Positions 21,458 to 29,106 of a DNA stretch of 36,019 bases are shown here, piece after piece. How positions within the stretch are numbered: the first letter of the stretch is position 1; the number at the start of each line of letters is the position of its first letter. The stretch is from the IMG/VR virus record IMGVR_UViG_3300022169_000001, positions 1 to 36,019 of that record. One strand, given 5' to 3'. The notes below the pieces were generated by a model that was given only the letters and a program-made list of their open reading frames with translations, had not been told where the DNA came from and made no database searches. This stretch comes from a virus. The translations under genes were made by a program, and so were the position numbers.

Positions 21458-21634
21458 TTACTTCACAAGCAATGCAGCACGCTTTGCAATCAATTCTATT
21501 AATCCATTTTCGGCCTCGGCTAAACCTTCAACGTGTTCTGGATTATCTAGGTTAGCCATAGGCTTTGCCCATTTTATTAATCGAGCTAACGTTTCAATCT
21601 CACCACAGTAGCGTGTAACTTTAGTATTAATCAT
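21458..21634 (-). CDS. Small helical protein, 58 aa
   Basis: A 58-codon frame whose ATG overlaps the TAA of the upstream gene (TAATG at 21636-21632). Sequence MINTKVTRYCGEIETLARLI, then EHVEGLAEAENGLIELIAKR. It is a helical protein that begins with the same MINTKV as the gene at 20995. The coupled start supports translation. Function unknown. Confidence 0.65.
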   Translation of the reverse strand: MINTKVTRYCGEIETLARLIKWAKPMANLDNPEHVEGLAEAENGLIELIAKRAALLVK

Positions 21635-22086
21635 TACTTCACCGCCTTATATTCAGCAACAATCGCCTCCAACTCTGCCAAGGTAAAGTCGATTTTATCG
21701 CTATCAATCCATGACTTTATAGTCTCTGCCTTAGTCTTGGATTGATCACCATAGACGGCATTGCGGAATTGTGAATATGTCTCATGATCAACGGCACTAA
21801 CCCCATCTTTAAAGGCTTTCTTATGGGTGCTACAAACTTGTCTCACCGCGCTAGCTTTTTTCAATTGATCTGGACACCCATCTTTAGTGGCTTTTGGATA
21901 AGCCTTGTCAATCATGGCCTTAATAATACTGGCCTGTACTTTATTCTCAAGGTCTACCGCGTCAGATTGTAATGCCTTAGCTAGCTCGAACCTCGCGTCA
22001 CTAGTTTTGTCTTGTGCTTTTACTTGCGCCATTAGTGAGTTACCGATTGCGCGAACGTGATTAATAGTTAATGTAGTCATGATCAT
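21634..22086 (-). CDS. First leftward early gene, hypothetical protein 150 aa
   Basis: 150 residues with AAGGTAAT upstream of the ATG at 22086; a second ATG two codons in is possible. The sequence is helical and Lys/Ala-rich (NSLMAQVKAQDKTSDARFEL, QASIIKAMIDKAYPKA), with two Cys near residues 71 and 85. No HTH or enzyme motif is clear. It is the first gene after the control region, so it is probably expressed earliest and may be a host takeover or regulatory protein. That is inferred only from position. Confidence 0.7.
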   Translation of the reverse strand: MIMTTLTINHVRAIGNSLMAQVKAQDKTSDARFELAKALQSDAVDLENKVQASIIKAMIDKAYPKATKDGCPDQLKKASAVRQVCSTHKKAFKDGVSAVDHETYSQFRNAVYGDQSKTKAETIKSWIDSDKIDFTLAELEAIVAEYKAVK

Positions 22087-22173
22087 ATTACCTTATAGGT
22101 TTATTAATAATGGCAGGGATTATTCCCTTGCTCGCTAATACTAATGCAATAGCCATGCCAACAATGGGAAACG

Positions 22174-22297
22174 TAGGTATAGCAAGGGTTAGAGGCGATT
22201 TAGTAGGTTAAATAAATATCACTAACGCACCATAATAGTGCAATAATATGACGTTATATTGACACTATTGGATGATAGCTAGGCATAGCAAGGGTTA
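22174..22297. repeat. 18-bp direct repeat TAGGYATAGCAAGGGTTA, two copies
   Basis: The copies at 22174-22191 and 22280-22297 differ at one base and are 106 bp apart. The core AGCAAGGG is also present in inverted form near 22125-22132. They lie in the leader of the leftward transcript and could bind a regulator. Confidence 0.8.
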
Positions 22298-22340
22298 CAG
22301 GGACGCACCATAATAGTGCTAGCTCGCACCATAGTAGTGC
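22227..22340. promoter_or_regulatory. Three copies of a 15-bp dyad, GCACCATARTAGTGC
   Basis: Copies are at 22227-22241, 22305-22319 and 22326-22340. Each has GCAC/GTGC arms and 12 of 15 positions symmetric in the first two. The last two start 21 bp apart, close to two helical turns. A half-site CACTATT lies at 22263. They are downstream of the candidate leftward promoter and resemble operators. Confidence 0.7.
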
Positions 22341-22347
22341 AATTATC

Positions 22348-22366
22348 TTGGCAAGAATCGTGCCAA
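22348..22366. promoter_or_regulatory. Operator-like palindrome TTGGCA-N7-TGCCAA
   Basis: A perfect 6-bp inverted repeat around a 7-bp centre. On the minus strand it begins at the last base of the -10 box of the candidate early promoter, so a protein bound here would cover the transcription start. Confidence 0.6.
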
Positions 22367-22394
22367 TTTTACAACTATTAGTATTTATAGACAA
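22366..22394 (-). promoter_or_regulatory. Candidate early leftward promoter
   Basis: On the minus strand, TTGTCT (22394-22389), a 17-bp spacer and TAAAAT (22371-22366). The matches are four and five of six to sigma70 consensus. It faces the early genes and is followed directly by an operator-like palindrome. It does not carry the late promoters' shared CTCTTGACTT sequence. Confidence 0.45.
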
Positions 22395-22542
22395 TATTAG
22401 CCTATATTTGAGCATATTAGCAGATACTAATTATATCCTGTAAGGCCATAGGGTGGATCTGACTAGGTTTTAATTTAGGCAATACCTAGCTATAGACCTG
22501 CTTTGATATTGCTTAGATGGCTTTCTAGGCAGCTTACAATTT

Positions 22543-22562
22543 ATATTAGTAATCTCTAATAT
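22543..22562. repeat. Inverted repeat ATATTAG-TAATCT-CTAATAT
   Basis: A perfect 7-bp inverted repeat with a 6-bp centre, A/T-rich, lying 16 bases left of the Fur-box-like pair. It may be a protein site or part of an unwinding element. Confidence 0.6.
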
Positions 22563-22578
22563 GCTTATAATACAGGGT

Positions 22579-22620
22579 TAATGAGACTTATTATCACTTA
22601 ACTAATGAGAATCATTATCA
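22579..22620. promoter_or_regulatory. Two tandem Fur-box-like sites
   Basis: Units 22579-22596 and 22603-22620 start 24 bp apart and share 16 of 18 bases (TAATGAGAATCATTATCA in the second). The second matches 16 of 17 positions of the 3' part of the classical Fur consensus GATAATGATAATCATTATC; the first matches 14 of 17. Whether host Fur binds here is unknown. Confidence 0.5.
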
Positions 22621-22647
22621 TATAGGGTAGGCATTATTTTATGCTAT

Positions 22648-22807
22648 GGGTACCTGCATAGACATTCACACTAGCTATAGTGGGCAATGCTACATTAGAC
22701 TTTGCTACATTAGAGATTGCTACATTAGTCTGAGCTACATTAGGGTGGTCTAATGAAGGGACGGGGGGGTAGCTGCGTAGGCTGGTGTGTAGGGGTACCT
22801 GCTTAGA
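22648..22807. repeat. 15-bp direct repeats GGGTACCTGCWTAGA bracketing the iterons
   Basis: The copies at 22648-22662 and 22793-22807 differ at one base and are 145 bp apart. The four iterons and a G-rich tract lie between them, so the pair marks the ends of a discrete element. Confidence 0.8.
22689..22743. repeat. Four iterons GCTACATTAG at 15-bp period
   Basis: Identical decamers start at 22689, 22704, 22719 and 22734, with five variable bases between them (actttt-like, agatt, tctga spacers). A degenerate relative, GCTATAG, occurs one period earlier at 22674. Regular short direct repeats of this sort are typical of initiator-protein binding sites. Confidence 0.85.
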
Positions 22808-22971
22808 TACTAAAAAGAGTGAATCTGACTAATTAAATACTATCACTAAGACTATGATTAATAAGCATTAAGTAATGTGTTCTGGGGAGTGAATAAAGGA
22901 GAGGCTGCGGAGGGCATGTAAAGCATGTGAGTCCCGCCAATGTAGTCCTTAGTAGATAACTAAAATAACTC

Positions 22972-23000
22972 TTGACTTTTGCTTGAAAGTATGCTATAGT
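22972..23000 (+). promoter_or_regulatory. Sigma70-type late promoter P-late
   Basis: TTGACT (22972-22977), a 17-bp spacer and TATAGT (22995-23000), followed by CC. Upstream sequence AAAATAACTC is shared with the promoter at 27693. A GTCCT/AGGAC inverted repeat covers the expected start site (22999-23018). It would drive terS, the endolysin, terL and portal after a 136-base leader. Confidence 0.8.
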
Positions 23001-23136
23001 CCTCTGACTATATAGGACAGAACAGAAACAAAGCATTGTGATCTATAATCCTTATAATTATAATCGACATGATCAATGACTCTGTTCAAAGGCTATATAG
23101 AACTAAGTAGTAGTTCATATGATCTAAGGATAATAA

Positions 23137-23538
23137 ATGATTGTTGATCCAAAGGTTGTTGTTAAAGCGAAGCGTGGTCGTCCCCGTAAAGCAGACATAG
23201 CAGCCAAGAAGAAAGGGAACAGAAATGCTATCGGTAGACCTAAAGGGGATGCTGCTAGAATCAATGAACTCAAGGCTAGGTTGTTAGCTACGAGTGGTGA
23301 TAAGGTTATCTCTAAGGTTATTGAAATAGCATTAGAAGATGGTCATCCTGTTCAATCAGCAGCACTAAAGATGTGCATGGATAGAGTGTTGCCTATCTCT
23401 TATTTTGATAAGAAGAATGATACTGGAGGTAGGAATGCAGTCTCTATTACTATCACTGGTGTTGGTGGTGACACTACAATCGTTGGCAACTCAGGCAATG
23501 ATGATACCTATGAAGGAGAGTACGATGAGGTTGAGTGA
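23137..23538 (+). CDS. Terminase small subunit-like DNA-binding protein
   Basis: 133 residues. AT-hook-like elements KRGRPRK (about residues 12-18) and IGRPKGDAA start the protein. A helical domain follows (INELKARLLATSGDKVISKV, then AALKMCMDRVLPISYFDK) like that of proteins annotated as small terminase or maturase in T7-like marine phages. It would recognise phage DNA and present it to the large subunit. AAGGA lies 8-9 bases upstream. The tail is acidic and the last 14 bases overlap the next gene. Confidence 0.7.
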   Translation: MIVDPKVVVKAKRGRPRKADIAAKKKGNRNAIGRPKGDAARINELKARLLATSGDKVISKVIEIALEDGHPVQSAALKMCMDRVLPISYFDKKNDTGGRNAVSITITGVGGDTTIVGNSGNDDTYEGEYDEVE

Positions 23539-24484
23539 ACATATTAAAGCTGGATCTATTGAAGCTATTAATAAAAGTGGACTGTCAGAACAACAGGAAA
23601 ACATTGTTGTTAAGATGATTGACAAAGGTATTGTTGATCCTACTGCTCAAGCTAATATACTATCTCAATTTGATGCTGAAAGTAATATAAAGCCTGTCAA
23701 CGAAAACATGAACTATAGTGGTAAACGTCTGTACGCTGTGTTCCCTAAGTATTTTAAAGATGAAGCTGAGGCTATTGCATTAGCTAAACTAGGCCCAGAA
23801 GCTATTGGCAATAGAGTCTATGGTGGTCGTCTAGGTAATGCAAAAGATGAAGGGTATAAGTACAGAGGACGAGGTTACATACAGCTAACAGGTAAAGATA
23901 ACTATAAACGCTATGGTGATATGCTAGGTTTAGATTTAGTTAACAATCCTGATTTACTGTTAGATCCTGATATAGCTGCTGATGTAGGCATTGCTTACAT
24001 GGCAGACAGGTCTAAAGATTTAACTAATCCTTATGAGAACACAAGGGCTGTTGGCCCAGTAGATTGGGAATCAAAAGTAGAAGGACGAGGACAGGGAGCA
24101 GCTCAATTTAAAGAAAGTATTGCATCTCGCCCTAATGCTTTGAAAGAAGCCATAGCCCCTTATTCTGAGCCTGTCTTTGAACCATTAGAAACATTTATTA
24201 AACGTGCTAGTAATAAAGCAGGTCGTGTATACGATAGTGCTTATGACACTGTATCAGATGCAGCAAGTAATTTATTTGGAATGGCTGAACAAGAACCAGC
24301 ATCCTTTGATGAAATTAGTCCTACTCGTTTTGCTGGTCATATTGCCTATGAGAATGGTATGAGTCTTGACGAACTACAAGCATTAAATCCCGAAGTAGAG
24401 ATTACCCGTGGATCTATGGGGAGGAATCTACAGAAAGGTCAGAAGCTACGTGTAGGAAGTGGTTGGTACGAGAACATGGCATAA
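23525..24484 (+). CDS. Endolysin: GH19 chitinase-type lysozyme with C-terminal LysM
   Basis: 319 residues from the ATG at 23525, with GGAGAG 4 bases upstream; the frame is open back to 23405 only because it overlaps terS. The GH19 core has E52 (FDAESN), E60 (NENMNYSGKRLYAVFP), NRVYGGRLGN and YRGRGYIQLTGKDNY. Residues 270-312 are a LysM domain (AYENGMSLDELQALNPE, then LQKGQKLRV). There is no signal peptide, so it would need the holin at 2396. It would cut the glycan strands of peptidoglycan. Its place between terS and terL is unusual for a lysis gene. Confidence 0.88.
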   Translation: MRLSEHIKAGSIEAINKSGLSEQQENIVVKMIDKGIVDPTAQANILSQFDAESNIKPVNENMNYSGKRLYAVFPKYFKDEAEAIALAKLGPEAIGNRVYGGRLGNAKDEGYKYRGRGYIQLTGKDNYKRYGDMLGLDLVNNPDLLLDPDIAADVGIAYMADRSKDLTNPYENTRAVGPVDWESKVEGRGQGAAQFKESIASRPNALKEAIAPYSEPVFEPLETFIKRASNKAGRVYDSAYDTVSDAASNLFGMAEQEPASFDEISPTRFAGHIAYENGMSLDELQALNPEVEITRGSMGRNLQKGQKLRVGSGWYENMA

Positions 24485-25738
24485 ATGACCGATCTTAAAG
24501 TTGAATTACTTGAATGGCAGCAAGAGGTCTTCAATGATCCTGTCCGATTCAAAGTAGTTGCAGCAGGAAGACGTTGTGGCAAGAGTAGGTTGGCAGCGTG
24601 GGCCTTGATCATAGAGGGCTTACAGGCAACTAAGGGACATGTGTTTTATGTTGCCCCTACTCAGGGCCAAGCAAGGGATATCATGTGGGAGACTCTAATG
24701 GAGTTAGGCCACAGTGTTATCAAGAGCAGTCACATAAACAACTTACAGATTAAGCTAGTCAATGGTACTACGATTGCACTCAAGGGTGCTGACAGACCAG
24801 AGACTATGCGTGGTGTTAGCTTGAAGTTTCTCGTTATGGACGAGTATGCTGACATGAAGCCAGAGGTATGGGAACAAATACTACGACCAGCACTAGCTGA
24901 CCAAAAGGGTGGTGCTATATTTATAGGTACTCCTATGGGTCGTAACCATTTCTATGATTTATACCGCCACGGGCAAGGAGATGATCCTACTTTCGAGAGT
25001 TGGCACTTTACGTCTTATGATAATAACTTACTAGACCCAGAAGAGATTGAAGCAGCTAAAGGTAGTATGTCTTCATTCGCATTTCGTCAGGAATTTCTGG
25101 CATCCTTTGAGGCATCAGGGGGCGCAATATTCAGTGAAGACTGGATTGCGTTTGATACGGAGGAACCTGATGAGGGGGACTACTATATCTCTGTTGACCT
25201 CGCAGGTTTTGCTGATATTGAGAAAGCTACTACGTCTAAACAAAAGAAACTGGATACAACGTCCATATCTGTTGTCAAAGCAGGGCCAGACGGGTGGTGG
25301 GTTGATAATGTTATCTATGGTCGATGGGATGTTAAGAAGACTGCCGACAAAATCTTCCAAGCTGTACGAGATTACCAGCCTATTGCTATAGGTGTAGAGA
25401 AAGGAGCGTTGAAGAACGCTGTATATCCCTACCTAACAGACAGAATGAAGCAAGAACAGTTCTTCTTTAGGGTAGAAGAGTTAACTCATGGTAATAAACG
25501 GAAGACTGACCGCATCATATGGGCCTTACAGGGTAGATTTGAGCATGGTCAGATAACTTTAAACGAAGGTGAGTGGAATACAGAGTTTTTAGACCAGCTA
25601 TTCCAGTTCCCTAACCACTTAGTACACGATGATTTAATAGACTCGCTGGCATATATTGATCAGTTAGCTAAGATTAGTTATGCGTATGATTACGAAGAAG
25701 ATGAATATGAATTTATGGATGCTATTGCAGGATATTAA
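24485..25738 (+). CDS. Terminase large subunit
   Basis: 417 residues, starting directly after the endolysin stop. The ATPase has Walker A AGRRCGKS (K33) and Walker B LKFLVMDEYAD (D119, E120), followed by the coupling motif FIGTPMGRNHF. The RNase H-like nuclease has D238 (ISVDLAG), E305 (GVEKG) and D382-D383 with D386 (HDDLIDSL). It powers DNA translocation into the prohead and makes the packaging cuts. The length is short for T7 gp19 (586) but usual for compact marine podoviruses. Confidence 0.93.
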   Translation: MTDLKVELLEWQQEVFNDPVRFKVVAAGRRCGKSRLAAWALIIEGLQATKGHVFYVAPTQGQARDIMWETLMELGHSVIKSSHINNLQIKLVNGTTIALKGADRPETMRGVSLKFLVMDEYADMKPEVWEQILRPALADQKGGAIFIGTPMGRNHFYDLYRHGQGDDPTFESWHFTSYDNNLLDPEEIEAAKGSMSSFAFRQEFLASFEASGGAIFSEDWIAFDTEEPDEGDYYISVDLAGFADIEKATTSKQKKLDTTSISVVKAGPDGWWVDNVIYGRWDVKKTADKIFQAVRDYQPIAIGVEKGALKNAVYPYLTDRMKQEQFFFRVEELTHGNKRKTDRIIWALQGRFEHGQITLNEGEWNTEFLDQLFQFPNHLVHDDLIDSLAYIDQLAKISYAYDYEEDEYEFMDAIAGY

Positions 25739-25740
25739 TT

Positions 25741-27684
25741 ATGTCATATGAAGAAGAAACACTACTTGAAGAGACTGCTGAAAACTGGATCATGGAGAAG
25801 TGTGATGGTTGGCGTGATCACTTTGAATCTAACTACGAGCAGAGGTTTGATGAATACAATCGCCTATGGCGTGGTATCTGGGCTGGTGAGGATTCCTTAC
25901 GGCAGAGTGAACGCTCCCGTTTAATCAGTCCTGCCCTACAGCAAGCTGTTGAAAGCAGTGTTGCTGAGGTAGAAGAAGCTACGTTTGGTCGTGGTCAGTT
26001 CTTTGACATACGTGATGATGTAGATGATCCAGATCGTCAAGATGTTGAGTACCTACGTAAGCAATTAACAGAAGAATACTCACTGAACAAGACACGACAA
26101 GCTATCTCTGAGTGTATTGTTAACGCTGCTGTGTTTGGTACAGGCATTGGCGAGGTTGTTGTACAGGAGAAGACACGTAGGGTTCCCTCTACACAGCCAG
26201 CTATGGATGGTCAGGTAGCTACCTTTGGTGTTATTGAGACTAAAGAAGTCTCTTGTACTGTTCGTCCTGTTCTCCCACAGAACTTCTTGATAGATCCTAC
26301 AGCTTCCTCTATTGAAGAGGCATTGGGTGTAGCGATTGACGAATATGTTCCTATGCACCAAGTTCAACAGTTGATTGAAGAAGGGGTGTATGATGATGTT
26401 GAGATTAATGAGAGCAGTACACATTCATTCCTAGAAGCACAGGATGATATTGACGACTATGATGAAGATAGAGTACGACTGACTAAATATTATGGTCTAC
26501 TCCCTCGCTCAATGCTAGAAGCCTACCTGTATGATGAGGATGAAGAGGAAGTTTCTCTATCTGAAACCATGACAGAGAATGGATCGAACTATGTTGAGGT
26601 TGTTGCAGTCATAGCTAATGGTGCAAACATACTTAAGCTAGAAGAAAACCCTTACATGATGCAGGATCGTCCTGTAGTTGCATTCCCTTGGGACTGTGTA
26701 CCTAGTCGTTTCTGGGGACGAGGTGTTTGTGAGAAGGGCTACAACAGCCAGAAAGCACTCGACACAGAGTTACGCGCACGTATTGATGCTCTAGCCTTAA
26801 CTGTCCACCCAATGATGGCTATGGACGCTTCTAGGATGCCTCGCGGGGCTAAGATGGAAGTAAGGCCAGGAAAAACTATTCTCACGAATGGTAATCCTAA
26901 TGAAATCTTACAGCCTATGAACTTTGGTAACGTGGATAACATTACCTTTAGCCAAGCTGATCACCTTCAGCGTATGGTACAGAACGCTACAGGTGCTATA
27001 GACAGCGTAGGTATGGCTGGTGTAGTTAATGGTCAAGCTGCTGCTGGTGCAGTCTCTATGGGCCTAGGTGCTATCATCAAGCGTCACAAGCGTACCTTGA
27101 TTAACTTCCAAGAGTGCTTCCTCATTCCGTTTGTACAGCAGAGTGCGTGGCGTTACATGCAGTATCACCCTGACAAGTTCCCTACTGGTGACTTTAAGTT
27201 TGTTCCTTCTAGTTCTCTAGGTGTTATTGCCCGTGAGTATGAGGTGTCTCAGCTAGTACAACTACTACAAACTATGTCTCCTGATACGCCAATGTATCCT
27301 GAGTTGGTTAAGTCTGTTGTTGATAATATGAACCTTGCTAATCGTGAGACTCTTATTGCTAAACTATCAGAAGCAAGTCAACCAGATCCAATGGCTCAAG
27401 AAGCAGCACAGATAGACAACGAGCAGAAGAAAGCATACATTGCAGTATTGCAAGGACAGGCTATGGAGTCAGCAGCTAGGGTGGCTAAGGTTAATACTGA
27501 GACTGAACTACTCCCAATGGAAGCTGAGACTGATCGTTTAAAAGTTCTTACTACTAATATCACTGAAGGTGATGCTGATGAAAAAGAGTTTACAAAACGA
27601 GCTAAGGTTGCAGAGTTAGTATTGAAAGAACGAGAGATAGAAAGCAAAGAAGCAATCGTTAATAAACAGATGCAAGATAATTAA
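25741..27684 (+). CDS. Portal protein (T7 gp8-like head-tail connector)
   Basis: 647 residues. The order of motifs NEQRFDEYNRLWRGIW-like (residues 32-47), RSRLISPALQQAVESSVAEV, NAAVFGTGIGEVVV and the clip-like region VAFPWDCVPSRFWGRGVCEKG is typical of T7-like portals. The C-terminal 100 residues are a long charged helix (AQIDNEQKKAYIAVLQGQAM), the barrel. It forms the dodecameric ring at the vertex used for packaging and ejection. Transcription may terminate or be boosted after it, since a new promoter starts 9 bases downstream. Confidence 0.92.
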   Translation: MSYEEETLLEETAENWIMEKCDGWRDHFESNYEQRFDEYNRLWRGIWAGEDSLRQSERSRLISPALQQAVESSVAEVEEATFGRGQFFDIRDDVDDPDRQDVEYLRKQLTEEYSLNKTRQAISECIVNAAVFGTGIGEVVVQEKTRRVPSTQPAMDGQVATFGVIETKEVSCTVRPVLPQNFLIDPTASSIEEALGVAIDEYVPMHQVQQLIEEGVYDDVEINESSTHSFLEAQDDIDDYDEDRVRLTKYYGLLPRSMLEAYLYDEDEEEVSLSETMTENGSNYVEVVAVIANGANILKLEENPYMMQDRPVVAFPWDCVPSRFWGRGVCEKGYNSQKALDTELRARIDALALTVHPMMAMDASRMPRGAKMEVRPGKTILTNGNPNEILQPMNFGNVDNITFSQADHLQRMVQNATGAIDSVGMAGVVNGQAAAGAVSMGLGAIIKRHKRTLINFQECFLIPFVQQSAWRYMQYHPDKFPTGDFKFVPSSSLGVIAREYEVSQLVQLLQTMSPDTPMYPELVKSVVDNMNLANRETLIAKLSEASQPDPMAQEAAQIDNEQKKAYIAVLQGQAMESAARVAKVNTETELLPMEAETDRLKVLTTNITEGDADEKEFTKRAKVAELVLKEREIESKEAIVNKQMQDN

Positions 27685-27692
27685 AATAACTC

Positions 27693-27721
27693 TTGACTTA
27701 TAATACTTTTTGTGTTATATT
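27693..27721 (+). promoter_or_regulatory. Sigma70-type promoter P-head
   Basis: TTGACT (27693-27698), a 17-bp spacer and TATATT (27716-27721), followed by CC, in the 76-base gap after the portal gene. It shares AAAATAACTCTTGACTT with the late promoter at 22972. It would raise transcription of scaffold and capsid genes. Confidence 0.75.
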
Positions 27722-27760
27722 CCAAGCACTATCAAAGCGCCCTAACACAAGGAAAACGCA

Positions 27761-28015
27761 ATGTCAACAAATACAGATCCAGAACTAGAAAGATATTATG
27801 AATCATTGATTGATATATTCCAACTAGAAGGATGGAAGTTTCTGCTAGAAGACTTTACACAGACAGAGGAATCTCTCCGTGATCTAGTCACTTGTAGAAC
27901 TGAAAAAGAATTACACTACAGACAAGGGCAATTAGACATCATTGGAAAACTATTAAGTTTTGAAGATGGTATCAAAAACTCTTATGAGGATTTCGTAAAT
28001 GATTCGCGTTTATGA
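27761..28015 (+). CDS. Small conserved head-region protein, 84 aa
   Basis: 84 residues: DPELERYYESLIDIFQLEGW, then KFLLEDFTQTEESLRDLV and HYRQGQLDIIGKLLSFED. This acidic helical protein regularly lies between portal and scaffold genes in marine T7-like phages. No function is established. It follows the promoter and overlaps the next gene by 17 bases. Confidence 0.75.
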   Translation: MSTNTDPELERYYESLIDIFQLEGWKFLLEDFTQTEESLRDLVTCRTEKELHYRQGQLDIIGKLLSFEDGIKNSYEDFVNDSRL

Positions 28016-28229
28016 TTTCACATGTAGTGAATGTAGTTACACTGAAGAGAAGTTTGTACACTCCGATAGTCGGGAAAGTGTATGCTCTAAATGTAACAGT
28101 CTGTCTCATCGACAACTAGCTGCACCTATGAGTAAGTTAGATCCCCTCTCAGGAGACTTTGCAGGGGCTACAATCAAATGGGCAAAGCAACGCCAAAAAC
28201 AGATTGAGATAGAACGTAGTACCTCATGA
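27999..28229 (+). CDS. Zinc-ribbon (FmdB-like) protein
   Basis: 76 residues with two CxxC knuckles, C9/C12 (FTCSECSY) and C29/C32 (SVCSKCNS), preceded by the strand IRVYDF as in FmdB-type zinc ribbons. The C-terminal half has GDFAGATIKWAKQRQKQIEI, which is also common among phage copies beside the portal. It probably binds one zinc ion; its role in head assembly or packaging is not known. Confidence 0.8.
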   Translation: MIRVYDFTCSECSYTEEKFVHSDSRESVCSKCNSLSHRQLAAPMSKLDPLSGDFAGATIKWAKQRQKQIEIERSTS

Positions 28230-28293
28230 GTCTTCTTACTGAAGTAACCTCATTAAATATAATTCCATAATACTATAAAGTACGGAGCAACAA

Positions 28294-29082
28294 ATGGCAG
28301 AATTTTTAGATGGCAACCAAGATCCTCAATTAGATGATGGTGAAGAATACCAATCCTTAACGGAAACAATCGAATCAGCCTCTGCACCTGTAGAACAAAC
28401 TGATAACACTGATGATATTCCTGATAAGTATAAGGGTAAGTCTGCTGCTGAGTTAGTCCGAATGCACCAAGAAGCCGAGAAGATGGCAGGTCGTCAGGGT
28501 AACGAAGTAGGTGAATTGAGAAAGCTGGTAGATGACTACATTGTAAATCAGTCAGCCACTAAACAACCAGTAGAGGAAGAAGTGAGTGATATGGATTTCT
28601 TAGAGAATCCTAACGCTACCTTTGATAAGAAATTAGCAAACCACCCAGCTTTGAAAGCAGCTAATGAAGCTACTAAAAAGCTAGAACGAATGGAATCTCG
28701 TGACAGGATCTTTGCAACCCATCCAGATGCGATGGATATAGTGAATGATACAAACTTCCAAGAGTGGGTTGGTAAGTCTCAGGCTCGGACTAACAAGTTA
28801 CAGAGGGCAGATGCAGAGTTTGACTTTGACGCTGCTGACGATCTGTTTACTACATGGAAAGAACAACAGGATTTAATTGCACAATCTAAAACTGCTACTG
28901 AAGATGATCGTAAGCGATCTCTTAAGAGTGGTAGTAATGGTTCAGCAAGGGGATCTGGTGAGACTACTAAGAAGTTCCTTAAGCGGTCAGAGTTACTTCA
29001 TATGATGCAGTACGAACCAGAACGCTATCTTGCAAACAATGATATTATCATGAAAGCGTATGCAGAGAATAGAGTTCGATAA
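28294..29082 (+). CDS. Scaffolding protein
   Basis: 262 residues, acidic and helical, with no catalytic motif. Segments such as DIPDKYKGKSAAELVRMHQE and GRQGNEVGELRKLVDDYI are the usual N-terminal pattern of scaffolds that precede the capsid gene in T7-like phages. The C-terminal 40 residues are basic (KKFLKRSELLHMM), as needed to bind coat protein. The start has GGAG 8 bases upstream. It would be lost from the finished capsid. Confidence 0.85.
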   Translation: MAEFLDGNQDPQLDDGEEYQSLTETIESASAPVEQTDNTDDIPDKYKGKSAAELVRMHQEAEKMAGRQGNEVGELRKLVDDYIVNQSATKQPVEEEVSDMDFLENPNATFDKKLANHPALKAANEATKKLERMESRDRIFATHPDAMDIVNDTNFQEWVGKSQARTNKLQRADAEFDFDAADDLFTTWKEQQDLIAQSKTATEDDRKRSLKSGSNGSARGSGETTKKFLKRSELLHMMQYEPERYLANNDIIMKAYAENRVR

Positions 29083-29106
29083 CTTTATAATTAGGAAGAA
29101 TACATA

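Larger units (their letters stand above)
22087..23136. other. 1.05-kb non-coding control region, candidate replication origin
   Basis: No credible gene is visible on either strand in these 1,050 bases, in a genome that is otherwise almost gap-free. It separates the divergent early and late units. It contains two promoter-like sites pointing outward, three dyad copies, one operator-like palindrome, two Fur-box-like sites, four iterons inside a pair of direct repeats, and a G-rich tract at 22756-22795. Such a cluster fits a combined transcription switch and origin. The right end (23001-23136) is the leader of the late transcript and holds small hairpins, for example GAACTA-AGTAG-TAGTTC near 23099. 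Confidence 0.75.

Noticed and set aside
22689-22743. Iteron array read as a CRISPR
   Set aside because: The repeats are 10 bases with 5-base spacers, far from CRISPR dimensions, and there are no cas genes.
22833-23036. 67-codon minus-strand frame in the control region
   Set aside because: It covers the late promoter, has no ribosome-binding site and has a low-quality composition.
22087-23136. tRNA or integration site in the non-coding region
   Set aside because: No cloverleaf with T-loop and acceptor stem was found, and the genome has no integrase.
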